The notes under the pieces were generated by a model. It saw nothing but the letters and a program-made list of their open reading frames with translations, was not told the origin of the DNA and ran no database searches. Shown here one piece after another: positions 45,357 to 58,383 of a DNA stretch of 64,000 bases. The stretch comes from Pelodera strongyloides (taxonomy: Eukaryota > Nematoda > Chromadorea > Rhabditida > Rhabditidae): NCBI GenBank assembly GCA_036852015.1, contig JAANDG010000027.1:480954-544953 (forward strand), given 5' to 3'. Numbering within the stretch: position 1 is the first letter of the stretch; the number at the start of each line of letters is the position of its first letter. A program made the position numbers and the translations under genes.

Positions 45357-47900
45357 GACAACTCTGGGGGTGGGTTGTAGATCGTTTTCTCCTTGTAGTA
45401 GACCTCCTCGTGCTCCTTATCACAAATGAGGAGCAAAGAGGCTCCGAAGGTGAAGAGAGTCGCACCCCACGCGAGACCGTACGACCAGTCGACCTGGAAA
45501 AATTAGGTTAATTTGTTTGCAGAAACTAGTCAGACTACAAACTATAAACTCTCCTTGTCAGATTATCACATCGACAATAAAGCGATATGGCACGTGGTTT
45601 GTTGTGCTACTTGTGTGTCGGGAATGCACATACTGGCACATAATCAGTAAATACATGGAAATGGTTGTCCAGGGAATAAGTTCTAAAACCACGTGCTCTA
45701 CCACTTTAAAGCCAATCCTTACAATGCTCATCGCAAGATGGAGCTAGAAGGGAGAAAAAGAGGGGAGAATAATTAGCATATTCAATACAGTACCTCCCAA
45801 TCCCGTCGGCTACCGTAGTCCTTCATTCTCACGTAGAAACAAGCGGGGAATACGATCAGCGAAGTCAATTCAAGCAAAACTGAAAACAGATTGGTTTAAT
45901 TTCCGTGCACGTAAAAAAAGTTTGTTTGTATAAGTATGGGAATCACAAATGCCATTTTAAACTCAAAAATCGCACGGAAATTATTACTCACATACGATTA
46001 GCTATGTTAGCTATGTACTTGTTATTGTAAATCACCAGTGACAATTTTTTGACACTGTTAAAGCGAAATACCGCCCGGTTTTTGAAACGCATCGCGTACG
46101 CCTGCTTTCTTATGCTGCTTATGCAAATGAGCATAAATTAGAATAAAAAATCGAGCTAAATTCGAGTTAATACATAAGAATTCAGTTGTCCACGATGTGT
46201 TTCAAAAACCGGCCGGTATTGCGCTTTAAAGGTGATAAATTGAGAAAAAAGTGCGATAAGGCTCAATGCCCATTATTCAGCACACATTCAGTACAAAGTA
46301 TGTAATAAGGAGTATCCTATAAAGTATTATAGCCGTAAAAGACGTAAAATCTTACCTGCTAGAATGGCGAGATAGGTGGCAAACTTGTAGAATATATACT
46401 TTCGCCTGATATCGCTCTTGCTCAAACCGCAAATGTTCAAAATTGCGGCGAAAAACGTAAAGCACAGAGCGATGATCATAAGTGCGGCCACGGCTTTGAT
46501 GTAACCTAAAAGAAGTTTATTTATCATTGTTTTCCCTTCTTATTTTCATTTCATCCCACCAATTTTTCACACTGCTCTGGTCCACAGGCACCAGCGCGGA
46601 AATGCGTAGCCGCGTCCGCGGGAAAAATATTGCAAATTTGCATTGAACAATTCGAGACACAGAGAAACCTCCTTTCTGCGTCTCAGCCTTTCCCATGTTA
46701 AAAAGCCACCTCTTTTCCGCGGACGCGGTTACGCATTTGCGCGCTGCGCGCCTGAAACCGCAGTGTGCGAGAAGAATCCACAAAAATACTACAATATTTT
46801 TCACACATTTTGAACACATTTAATCAAAGCCTACGCCGGGCAAAAAGTTTTGTGCATGCAGCACAAAAATGCATGATGCCACGAGGTGGCATGCGAAATA
46901 CCCGCGCAGTAGGATTGGCTTGCACTTTTGCTCGCGGATCTCCCGCCGTAACGACGCCGTTTGCGCGCCAATCTTCAGCATAGTTAATGTATCCCTGCTC
47001 TATTGGGGTTGTTATTTCCGGTTCAATGTAGTTTCGTTATCCAACTGGCTAACCAATTAATTAAGTGTCAAGATAAATTGGCATTCGACGCTGTTGTTTT
47101 CCTAATGAAAAGCAAACAAATGGGGTGTCATGTGTTATTATACCCTCTGATCGGGAAAGCCGAGAGAGCAAGGAGAAACGAGAGATTTAGTCACTTTTCA
47201 ACTTCGAAACAACATTACACATAAATTACTCGGCGTACCTAACAATAAGACATTCTTTGAGTCAAAGTTGACATTCATCGAAAAATTGTTTATGTGCTAA
47301 AAGACAAAATGACATACCTGCATCACGGGCGACTTCGTGGCACTTTCCGGGCATAGGTGCACCCTAAAAGTGGGAAAAAATGAATTTCAATACAGTATGC
47401 TAGTATGTACTAATAACTCGAGTAACGCACACAATACAGTACGGTTAAATATACAGTGCTACAGGATGCCAACACTCATTCGAGGCCGAACATGCAACAC
47501 AGTTCTCTTGGTGCGATTAACGTTATAGTACGGAAAAATCTACGGATGGTGCGTAAATGTATATAATAAGGGTAGAATAACATGTGTGGTCAAATTGAAA
47601 AAATATTTTCAGATAAAATGTTACCGGTAGCGGTGCCGTCTGCATTGGCTCATTTTTCGAAGTGCACTCTTGGAAGAGACCTGAAAAAATGAGGAATTTA
47701 GGAATCTCGGGGTCTCTTGATTCTACCAATAAATCTGGGTGACACATTTGGGAGTATTGGCAAGTTTTGTGAACTGTCTTATTCGATCTAAACATTAACT
47801 CTAAGGTAAGTAGGCGGTTGTGAAAGGCCAAAATGAGAGCGCTAAATTGGACAGGGAGAAAGAGAGAGAGATAGGGAGAGAGAGAGAAAGAGACAGAGAA

Positions 47901-47961
<61 letters not shown>

Positions 47962-48937
47962 ACAGAGGTTACAAGAGAACAAATGTTCGTGTGAATATAT
48001 AAGCCTCAAACCTTACCCGTTCTAAAGCTTCCACTCCTCAGCCACCACGTGGTTGCAATGGAGACAATCGATAATCCGATAGCGATCACCAAACATATCA
48101 ACGAGATGATCTGGAATAAAAAGAAGTGATAATTATGGATAATTACACAAGCAATTAGACTCGGGCTTTTCCAGTTGACGAAGTCTCGACACAACCGCCA
48201 TCCCGAGTTTTAAAGTGGTATACCATTTGGACATTTGATTTTGAATGTCCACTTGTATTTGATGAGCACACGTTGGAACTTGAAACTCATTTTGCATGTA
48301 ATCCATGAAAATGATGTGTCCAGGTCCAGCACATATTTAGAACAAGATGTCATAACGCTTTAAACAATCGTGACACATTTATCTGCTCAATTTCTGCACA
48401 TCTGTTTAGAACAAAAGGACACAAGTGGACCAAAACCGAGGTCAGTGTCCTATTGTATTTAGCGCCTCTATTGTGTAGAGTGTCTCACATCTTTCCCATT
48501 CCCTAACAATGGTGGGGAGGAAATTCCCAGTATTCTGAACCTTACCCTCCCATTCCCTAACAATGGTGGGGAGGAAATTCACCCAGTATTTCCCTTCCCT
48601 AAGAATCTTCCCCTTGCATTCTACCTTAGCACAATGAGTCAAAAACAGTGCCCAAGATACCAAGTAAATACAAATACAAATTATAGTACTTTGGACAGTA
48701 GCCATTTTGAATATTTCTCGGTTTTGTGTATTTGATGACAACATTTACGTTTACGTATGCTTATATAAAATCTTATTGTTATTTAACTACTCCATATTAA
48801 CAGTAAGTTCGATCATGTTGTGACAGTAAAAGCGCGACTAATTAATCAACAACAAAATTAAAAGAAAATAATTTACTTACCTTTAATGGTCGTACGACAG
48901 ATACCGTTTCTATTGAGGTAGTCTGTGTGGCTACCAT
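45353..48937 (-). CDS. Claudin/clc-like tetraspan membrane protein
   Basis: Seven exons (48937-48881, 48110-48017, 47680-47625, 47363-47318, 46505-46356, 45879-45794, 45493-45353) give 209 residues in phase. Four membrane segments: [20 protein letters not shown] (about 20-40), residues about 88-112, 128-150 and 170-190. The first outer loop has the claudin-type pattern W...GLF..C...C ([19 protein letters not shown], then GKCHE). The C-terminal tail reads [19 protein letters not shown]. Length and pattern fit nematode clc-like/PMP22-claudin superfamily proteins, which act in epithelial junctions or membrane signalling; the precise member is not assigned. An acceptor TATTTCAG five bases before the ATG suggests SL trans-splicing. 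Introns contain five MITEs or palindromes. Confidence 0.92.
45578..45709. mobile_element. MITE family C, copy 4
   Basis: TAAAGCGATATGGCACGTGG ... CCACGTGCTCTACCACTTTAA, claudin-like gene intron. Confidence 0.88.
46060..46229. mobile_element. MITE family A, copy 14
   Basis: TTAAAGCGAAATACCGCCC ... CCGGCCGGTATTGCGCTTTAA, claudin-like gene intron. Confidence 0.94.
46567..46775. mobile_element. Palindrome K
   Basis: Outer CACACTG/CAGTGTG and inner arms GAAATGCGTAGCCGCGTCCG against CGGACGCGGTTACGCATTT. Seen once, claudin-like gene intron. Confidence 0.75.
47857..47957. repeat. GA simple repeat
   Basis: About 100 bases of GA with CA interruptions. Confidence 0.95.
48210..48363. mobile_element. 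MITE family C, copy 5
   Basis: TTAAAGTGGTATACCATTTGG ... CATAACGCTTTAA, first intron of the claudin-like gene; diverged. Confidence 0.65.
48503..48580. repeat. Local duplication, unit 48 bases
   Basis: CATTCCCTAACAATGGTGGG followed by GAGGAAATTC occurs at 48503 and 48551. Confidence 0.9.
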
Positions 48938-49989
48938 AGCGCCTGAAATACTGGAAATAAATATGCGAATTAGGGTAATTACGGTAATTACGGTTATTAC
49001 GGTAATTGCGACGAAGAGAAGCAGAGAGAAAGATACCGACGGAATGAGAGAGAACTAGACAGTAAGACAGACAGCGTAGCGGTGGCGTTTTGAAACAGTT
49101 TATATTAATAAACGTGAAACGGTGTATACGTACGCACTCAACTAGCGTAACACCAATATAGGCCAGAACTTCAGAAACTATCGTTCACTAAAGACAACAC
49201 GATGTCAGTATTAAACTGTTTTTGTGAAACATCTCGTACTTTTAAATTTCCATTAGCCGTAGGTTCAATGGACTTGTTCAAGCTTCCAAGGCGAAGGTAT
49301 AAATACAACATTGAATCACTAGCTACCCCAACCCCGAGGTACCAAATACCCCCAAAAGTCTTGACGAAAACTAGTTTACGGTAGCTTTAGTGCGTTCTAG
49401 CTCGGGGACGATTTTCCAGGTGAAAGCTGGCAAAAAAAAGCAAAAAGGCATAGAGGATCAGAAATACTTATAGGCGATTAGATACTCGTAGAGATGGGAA
49501 ACCTTAGGACGATTAACTTTACTGAAATATTTTGAAATTTGATACCGCAATGGGGAATTTGCCTCTATATCTATATAGTGAACCAAACGATACTAAAGCT
49601 AAAGCAAAAATCATATACATAAAGCAAAGTCATAACAAACAACTTACAACCCTGTTCAAAACATTATTAGACAACACAGAACCAAATTTGGAGTAAACAG
49701 TAAACGCACACAAGAAAGCTTGTCATCAAGTCATCATAACAAAAGGAAAATATGTGTCAATGTGTCAAGCAATGTGTCAAGCAATGTGTCAATGTGTCAA
49801 GTATTGTGGCGGATGGCTTGATTAATTAAATCACTAAATGAAGCTGGATGATACTTGCGTGACAGATGAATGCAATAAATTTGCTCGAGAAAATTTTCGG
49901 TGCCTGGGTTTAATACCGCCAATTTTTCTGCTAGTTTCTAATAAATTTGACATTTTATACAAAATTAAGTGGTTTAAAATTAGCATATA

Positions 49990-50447
49990 TTAAAGGGAGA
50001 GGCCCATGAGGAAAAAGTTTACCTCAATTTACTTGCACAGAATGTCCGGAATTTAAGAAATATTACTGTAAAAACCGCATTGTTTGAAGCCTAGAACTCA
50101 CAGAGTTATTCCCCGGCAAACAGTTCGGCCAGGTACCGTAGTCAGAATCAATTTTTGCGTTTTTAGGGCACTACAATATTGGAAACGCTTTTTTATTATC
50201 GTAGGAATGTTCTTCATTTGTTTAACAATTATTATATAGAGAAAGCATGCTAATGGATGGATATAAACCGTAAAAACGTATTTTGACGTTGCTGCCTACG
50301 GTACCTGGCCGAACTGTTTGCGGGGGAATAACTCTGTGAGTTCTAGGTGCAAAAAAATGCGGTTTTCACAGTAACATTTCTGAAATTTCGGACATTCTGT
50401 GCAAATATAATGAGGAAAGCTTTTTCCTCATGGGCCTCTCCCTTTAA
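49990..50447. mobile_element. MITE family D, copy 2 (complete)
   Basis: TTAAAGGGAGAGGCCCATGAG ... CATGGGCCTCTCCCTTTAA, about 458 bases with arms of about 150-170 bases. Confidence 0.95.
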
Positions 50448-51490
50448 CAGAAGGCAAGCCCGAGGTACACAAATGGCATACATGTAGATTACATATGTTG
50501 TAAAGATGATATACAGAAATTCAAAGATACGACACGCGAACCGTCTTTTTTTATCACTATCGTAGGTACTCCACGGATTAACGATTGACCTAAATTTGCA
50601 TGAAAAGAATATTGAGTATAAAAAAAGTATGACAAAACATCGAAAGAATAAAATAGAAAACTATGAAGCCCTCGGTGTGTTATGGAGTGCTCGTTTTCAC
50701 AGTAATGTTCCCAAACTCCTCCTTTTGTAGGAAAATTGAGTATTTTTTCCGGGCCCAACCCTTAAAGTGCCCAAGTTTGTGCCCAAGGTCTCACAGTCCA
50801 AAATGATGTATTATTTACTTTTTATTCAAATAAAGTTTGGAGGGAACATTCACTCGCAGTGGGGACAAATCGAATTTCACCGGGGCCCAGTTTTTTCCCT
50901 GATTAGAATTTTATAAAATGCCCCATCGAACGCGGGTATACGGTGGAATTCAAATTTACGCAGGAAATGAAATTTACAGAAAAATAGCAGTGACGCGCGG
51001 GGGTAGACAAATTTTACGCTGATATTTTCAAAGTTGAAAGATTGCAAAATGGGGGTTTCCTTTAAAGAAAAATACGTAGAAAATAGAAAAAAATAATACA
51101 ATTAAACTTCATAGCCGCATATTTCAAAGCATTCAGTATACAAAATAAAAGAAATAAATACACTACAAAATAAATGAATACAGTAATACATATATGGTCA
51201 AAATTATTGTACGCCAATATGCTAAAAAAACTACATATAAGTTGTATGCTAATTAACAAATGTGATTTCGTAAATTACTGAATGAGTATGCTAATTCGAA
51301 AAAAAACAATTCTCCTTTCCGATGATCAATGCTGCTTCTCAGAACAGAGTACATATATACATATTACTCATGGCTAGACTGTGGAATGATTCATAGATAA
51401 AATATTCGTTCAAGAAAATTTAAGGGCACAGCTTGAAAAATAAGCGACAAATAAAGACAAGAAATATTAGGTAAATAGATAACGAAGGCC

Positions 51491-51673
51491 TAAAGCGAAA
51501 TACCAGCCGGCTTTTGAAGCATATTGAGTTGACCAGCATTCTTATGCTGCTTATGCAAATGCACATAAATTAGAATTTAAAAAAACGAGCTGAATTCTAG
51601 CAAATTAGCATAACTACGTAGAAATTCAGTTGTCCACGCCGCGTTTCAAAAACCGGCCAGCATTTCGCTTTGA
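51491..51673. mobile_element. MITE family A, copy 15
   Basis: TAAAGCGAAATACCAGCCGG ... CCGGCCAGCATTTCGCTTT. Confidence 0.93.
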
Positions 51674-52103
51674 TAAAAACATAAATATTTAGAAAATAAT
51701 AATGTAAATTGCAAAGTATGGTCATGGGGTCATGCCGTGATGAAGCTAAAGCTACACAAGAACCATGTATTACTCCTCATTATAGTTTAAAAAAATAATG
51801 TGAGTTACGTGGCTCATATGTTTCAGCTTCAAAGAATAATTACAAACAAAACTACAACTCCACCAAAATCCAAATATTTTCTAGTTTCGAACGGTTTTAA
51901 AGGGATCCGGCACGTGTATGTTAATAAAAACGACGTTCGGGGTAATTTATTTGCCCGGGGTGAACAGTTGCTTCTAAAAGATAGAAGAGAAAGATACGTA
52001 AAACCGGGAGAAAAGGTGTACAAAGAAAAACTTTTCTCCCCGTTGTTGTGTCGCTATTCCTGACAGAAACCCCACTGCGGGCGATCAATAGCCAGCTGGA
52101 GGC

Positions 52104-52213
<110 letters not shown>

Positions 52214-52284
52214 ATGAGAGGGATGCATCCTTCTTCGTGCGGTCCCTGGGAGCATTAGGTATTTGGCTCCACCCATCTTCTGCA

Positions 52285-52335
52285 CCCATCGCTAGACAAT
52301 GGGTCAAGGGTTCGAGTCCCGCCGGTGACGCAACC
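52285..52335 (+). pseudogene. tRNA 3'-half-like sequence
   Basis: AATGGGTCAAGGGTTCGAGTC with CCGCCGGTGACG: B box and T arm only; it follows the GA tract. Confidence 0.4.
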
Positions 52336-52480
52336 TTGCTGACAGGCACTTAGCAGGAGATTACCATTATAATGATTGTCATTTGATGGTAAGGGGATTG
52401 CGCTATCGATGTTACTTATAGCCATTATGTTCCCGTTACAGTGTCCGGTGGTAGGTGTACGGTTGCAGTAAAATATATCT

Positions 52481-52617
52481 AAGGCCATATTCACCACTCC
52501 GATTCGCTCGGGGAATTATTCCCTGGGGACAGAAAATGACATTCCAATGTGAGACACGCAGAGAAAAATACGAGGAATTCCCCATAGATAGGGAATTGAG
52601 TGGTGAATATGGCCTCA
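52481..52617. mobile_element. MITE family B, copy 4
   Basis: AAGGCCATATTCACCACTC ... GAGTGGTGAATATGGCCTCA. Confidence 0.94.
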
Positions 52618-52733
52618 GGATCATCTGATGTGTCGACGACGTAAGCCGAGTGAACGCTGTCACTTTAGTTACTATTTGCAGTTGCGTTTCGTTTCGTTTT
52701 AATAACGATATCGTAAATCCTGTATACACTACC

Positions 52734-52866
52734 TGAGGCCATATTCACCACTCAATTCCCCATGGGGAATGCCCCGTCTTTTCCTCTGCGTGTCTCACAT
52801 TAGAATGCTATTTTCTGTCCCCAGGGAATATTACCCGAGGGGATTGGAGTGGTGAATATGGCCTCA
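52734..52866. mobile_element. MITE family B, copy 5 (inverted relative to copy 4)
   Basis: TGAGGCCATATTCACCACTC ... GAGTGGTGAATATGGCCTCA; the interior matches copy 4 in reverse complement. Confidence 0.94.
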
Positions 52867-53279
52867 GTATCGGCTAGTCAGGTCAAGCAAAAGAATTAGC
52901 AGAATATAAAACCAACTAATAATGAAGAAATATCTGGACCTCGCTCAGGTCGTGAGCATCACTGGGATCAAGTTACAAATTTTTTACACTAATTACTGAT
53001 TCTGAAAAACCATTGAAAGGAGTACGTCCTAGAACAATCAAGAAACAACAGTTCATAAATCCTAAGCAATATATAAAAACAACAACTATCCTACCCAAGA
53101 AAAGGCGTCATAAGTGACGGCGAAAAGCCAGTTTCGAGCAATTTGACCTCCTATTTCCTATTTCCTATTATGAATCCGGAATGACGCCCACATCCATAAA
53201 AGCCTAGCGCGCCGCTCGTCGGCCGTTTGCCCGCAGTGTAAACATGTGTAAGTTTGGAGATAAAAGGCGCGCTTGCAGG

Positions 53280-53407
53280 TCTCTCTCTCTCCCTCTCTTT
53301 CTCCCTCTCTTTCTATGATTCTCTCTCTCTCTCGCTCTCTTTATGCTTCAATCTCTCTCTCTCTAACTCTATATCTCTCTCTCTTTATCTACACACGTCT
53401 CTCTCTC
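53280..53407. repeat. CT-rich simple repeat
   Basis: Interrupted CTCTCT tracts. Confidence 0.9.
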
Positions 53408-53852
53408 GCAAACAGCGAAATTCATAGCATATTTGCATTTGACTAGAGACTAGAGGACTAGGCGTTAGCCTGAAGAAACCTGAACACTTCTAAACATCCA
53501 TGGGTGCATCAGGCTAGGTTATGCTACAACAGAACAGTACAAGTTAATTATCGATTTCTGAAAATTCTTAAGCTTGAAAGGTCGCTTTAGCTTTTGACGC
53601 TCAACGGAAAGCTTGGAAGTGCACCGCAGAGTAGTAGACGACGAGGTTCAGATGAACAATTGTAGTCATAACGTAGATTCGGGCAATATTGTTACGCTAA
53701 CGTCTCGAGTAAATCAAATTGGTTATGACAAATTTCTCATTAGCTAAAATCTGTTAAAAGAAGCGTGTACATTGATTGCAGTAAGTAAACATTGCAGAAG
53801 CAAAGAAAAGAGGTGGTAACTGGTTAATGAAGTGCAAACTTACCAGAGACCA

Positions 53853-53939
53853 GAGAGAGAGAGAGAGAGAGAGATGGAGAGAGAGATGGAGAGAGAGGGA
53901 GAGAGAGAAGAGAGAGAGAGAATGAGAGAAAAAAGAGAG
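53853..53939. repeat. GA-rich simple repeat
   Basis: GAGA with GGAGA interruptions. Confidence 0.9.
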
Positions 53940-56206
53940 GAAACATATTCATATTACATCAAGCAATTTACATCTGGAATTCACCAGCTCATTGTCAGTT
54001 ACAGCTAGCAAGTGCAAGGTAAAAAAGTAATAACCATTCTATTCTTACTTATGACACAAAAAAACTAAACAAAATAAACAATAACATTGATAATACTGTA
54101 CAAAATGGCTAGGCACATGTTTAAATTTAACGCTTGAAATCAGCGCACATCGTTAAATTCATGTGCAAATTTCACAATGATAAGCGAAATGAGTCACCCC
54201 CGAATACTGGCGGGGGAGGAGACAGGAACAGTGAATTAGATATTCAAATTTGTCTTCGTCTCTTCAAGCATAGCACTATTTCACCTTCAATCGAGCTCAG
54301 AGATGACGTCATCGGTCAAGTACTATTGTAAATTAATGAATGAGATTTATTTTTTAACTGTGTGCTAATTCACATTACCAAGGCCATTCCGTTCTCAAGC
54401 AATTAATAAACTCATTAGCAGTTTCCTTACAGACGCCGACAATTAGTAAACTAATAATGTGAGCGTCGGCAGTGTTTATTGACGCGTAGATGGGAGACGA
54501 GCATTCCCGTGTACTATATGCAAATTTCTATGCCCTTTAGTGTCATCTTTGCATAGAATACATGGGAATGCACTTGTCCTAATTATCTAAATCCTTACAC
54601 TTCCATTTGTACCAGCTGACGCCCAAACAAAGTGTTATTGCACTTTCCGGGCAATATTCACCCAATAAAGAGTGAATTTATGACCATTTGCTCCTCATAA
54701 ATTGAGATTTAAAGTGGTCGTACAGTCGGGTGGTGTAAGCACTTTTTTGCTAATCTAAGGGGTTATATGGGACAATTGAAATGGATAGGAGTCAAGTTCT
54801 GAAAGTTACTATTACTACAGACTCCTACTAAAGAAAGTCGGACGGTGCGCGGCGAAAAACTGGCGAAGGCTGGGCGAAAGAGGAACTGCCCAATTTCTGA
54901 GGAAAACAGGGCGAGGTGACTTCGAGCAGCCTTCGCCACATTCCGGCGACCACACAGTTGTGTTCTAATAAAAAGTCAGTAGCTTGTAAGATAACATAAA
55001 CTAACAATAAGTTTAGCAAATCATAATCATGAAGTATAATGTATAAATATAAAGATAACTTGAAATAAAAAAATGCAAATACAGTAAGTAAGTTCATTGA
55101 CTACCTTACCTTACAGCACGAGCAACTAGCACCAACACCAAAAGCTAGTTGCTCTTTTTCTATAAAATAAAGCCATGAATGGAAATGGGACACGATTGTA
55201 ATTTGAGAATTGAGAAAAACGAAATCAACCAAGCGAAGGGGATTCTATTTGTACATTTGGATGTTTTATTTTTTTTACAGCAAGTTCTTCAGCTGCAGAA
55301 AAGATTTTCATGTTTCATGTTTCACACAAGTGTGCACACACTGTTCCTGCATCTTACAATTAAATATTAAAAGTCGAATCAGGTGGATCAAGTCGAATCA
55401 GATAGACGTCTGGTGTCTGGTATAAATAATAATTGGACTGCACAACTTAAAAAAGAAAATGTATCTTTAAACCAGACATTCTTTACGTTCAACTGGTGAA
55501 TTTGGTTACTTTACTTCATAAGAACCTACTCTACTAAAATACTCATAACTCATAGCGGTAGCCATAACAGATTTGAATATCAAATGAAAATACGGACCGG
55601 CCTTTACGCGTTGACCTGTCACATAAGCTCAATCAACTTTTTCAACGAATTATTAGAACCAGTAGAAAAAAAAGTAGAAAGTGATCTAGTTCTAGTTTCT
55701 AGAAACCTTGTCTAACCCAGTCAATGTGAAAAGTTGCACAAATAGAATAAACCGGAATATGAAGCGGAACGTTTGAAAATGTAAATGTAGATGTCCAGAA
55801 TGCACATTTTGTTCGCCGCAGCGCAAAGGTAAAGGGGGCAAAGCATAGCGCACTTGTGGCGCAGTGCCATACGAGCGCCAACCGGAATATAGTGCCCGTT
55901 TAAGCATTTCCGTCCACCCTGCCCTGCGCCCACTAAGCGTGCAACAAAGAACAGGTATAAACATAACCATAGTCGTATTGCTGAATACACTAGTATTCTC
56001 ATTCTCATTCGCCTCTATTGTTTACACCACGTATGTATGTGTGTGCTAATATTATGCCCGCCCCATGGGCCATGGGCAATTAGGCCTTAGGCCTAGGCTT
56101 ATGGTTAGGCACGGGGCCCGGGCCTTACTGGCAAAAAGAAACATAATTTTAGAATCAACGTATACATCATATATATATGTAATATGTTAGTTGAGGTGCA
56201 ACTAGT

Positions 56207-56275
56207 AGTTGGTAGCGTGGTAGCCTAAGTTTACACGAACAAGGCGGCCTGCGTAAGTTTGATTCGGCTACTGCA
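56207..56275 (+). pseudogene. tRNA-like sequence
   Basis: A-box-like TTGGTAGCGTGG and B-box-like AAGTTTGATTCGGC at tRNA spacing; stems poor. Confidence 0.4.
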
Positions 56276-57226
56276 TTCAAATAAAAAGGTAACTCATTTT
56301 AGATGACAAAAACGTCTCAAAGCAAATTACAGTCAAAATGAGGTAAGAATGTACAAAGTAAAAAAAAAACATTCTAAATTCAATGAGAAAAGTAGTTAAC
56401 AACTTAACTATGTATATGGCGAATTCGTGAAAGAATAACCGAGCAAAACATAAACATGGTCTGAGAAAAGACAACTCTGAACGACGCTTATAATAAAGTT
56501 TATAATAGCACAATGGCTGTATAGAAGAAAGGTTTCATACAATTTTTTAATGTAAATTCAGTAAATTCAACCATTAGAATGTAGTAGCCGAATCTAACTT
56601 ACGCAGGTCGCCTTGTATTTATTTATTTTATTTATAACACACACAGTGCATCGTTTTTCTGTTTTATTTTCTCCCATGAGACAAGTCAAGCGTCAAGGAC
56701 AATTTATTGCTAAAATATGCAAATAGGACGAAGCGCAACTTAACTTCCACTTATTTGATTTATCTTTTTTTAAAGAACCATGGCACGTAGTGTAGTTTTG
56801 CACTTCACTTAGATATTCAAATTGTACACATCAATTTACATATTATACACGCACAGGAATCACAAACCATAAACATAGTAGTACTGTAACCTACGAAAAA
56901 CTGCATGACAACTACAGTAATATAATAATTTATCATACAGTAGGTTGTAATTAACAACCCATTTACAGGGTAACGTACCTGCCCAACCTATATCTACGAT
57001 AGATAGTTATCCCTAACCATACATATAATATAAACATATATGAATAGCTGAGGAGGATGTGCATGCTAGTAGCAAATCGACATTCCTACTAAATGTTCAA
57101 GCAAATCGATAATAATAAATATTTAATATTTAATAAAGATCTCGGACAACAACAAAATGTTAGAATCTGGAAACATTGGACAAGTTTCAAAGAGCGGCAT
57201 TTTCTAAAGAAAACATCCGCCCTCCA

Positions 57227-57252
57227 GCCCTAAGCCTAAGCCTAAGCCTAAG
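57227..57252. repeat. Interstitial telomere-like repeat, four CCTAAG units
   Basis: CCTAAG units (TTAGGC on the minus strand). Confidence 0.9.
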
Positions 57253-58383
57253 GCAACAAAACGCTGTGTAAAAATGCGTCATTAGAGTGGAGGTGTCATG
57301 GCTTTTCAATCACAACAAAAAAGTTATTTTCCCGAATAAAACACAAGCTCTAACGTGATATATCGTTCATCGTAAACATAAACTAGCATTTCAAGTAACA
57401 AAATACATACACAGTATTAAAAAAGACCTAAACCACAGTATCCGTACTCAAAAGTGTATCCCTCACACTACAGACTTTGTTATGACAGTACCCTGATAAA
57501 GTATAGGTAGGAGGGTCTTATTGTGCAAGCCGAATTGGACAGGCGCGCCATTTAGCTTGGAATATCACGTTTATTCACATACAATAATAAAATTAGCATA
57601 AAATCCTAGAGCACCCAGTAAATACATGCCCTTTCCTACCCTCTCTTGCTTACAACGCTCACCCCGATTTAGGTCAACACGACCCCCAAATAGCCTACGA
57701 TAAAAGGGAAAAGAAAGGCATAAAAGATCTGCTTATTCAAAGTCACTCATTGCGAAAATTAGACACAGTTACCCCGGAGGTACTCTAACTACACTAATTT
57801 GAATGTTACGCCTTTCCACTGCTTACTTTTCAATCCCGTCCAACGGTCCAGCATACTGTAAAACAAACAAAATTCTCGTGCAATTTTTATTCGCAAAACA
57901 TTTTCAACCAACTAAAACGATAAATTCACAACATGCATACGTATGATCTCTAATTCACAAGAAAACGAGAAAACCGGGGATGAATCAAAATAGACAACTT
58001 TTTGTAGCGCAAAATAAAAACCTCAGCCCTTTCACTAACCTAACCAAACAAAAAAACGATACATCAAAATTCCCTGAAGATCGCGTGTAGAAAGACAACA
58101 TTCAAAATGAGAGATCTATAACCCATAACAAAAAGTGAAATTAAGAAATTAAGGCAATTAACTGATGAGCAGATAATCTATGAGCATGCTGATACGATAC
58201 CTGCTAATTAATACCGATAAACGTTTTCAAAATATAATGTAACAAGGGCTAAATACGAAACAAATAAATAAAAACCAACTAATTGAATGTCACAGGATTC
58301 TCATTAAAAGATTACCGGACCCTAGGGTCGCAATTGCAAATTGCAATCAATGCTAATTAGTCTTAATGATGTCAATTAGGCAA

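Noticed and set aside
48442..48744. 100-codon minus-strand open frame with a hydrophobic start
   Set aside because: Lies in intron 1 of the claudin-like gene and includes a 48-base duplication; no support as a gene.
55692..56008. Overlapping open frames in three minus-strand frames
   Set aside because: No frame resembles a known family or ends at consistent splice sites.
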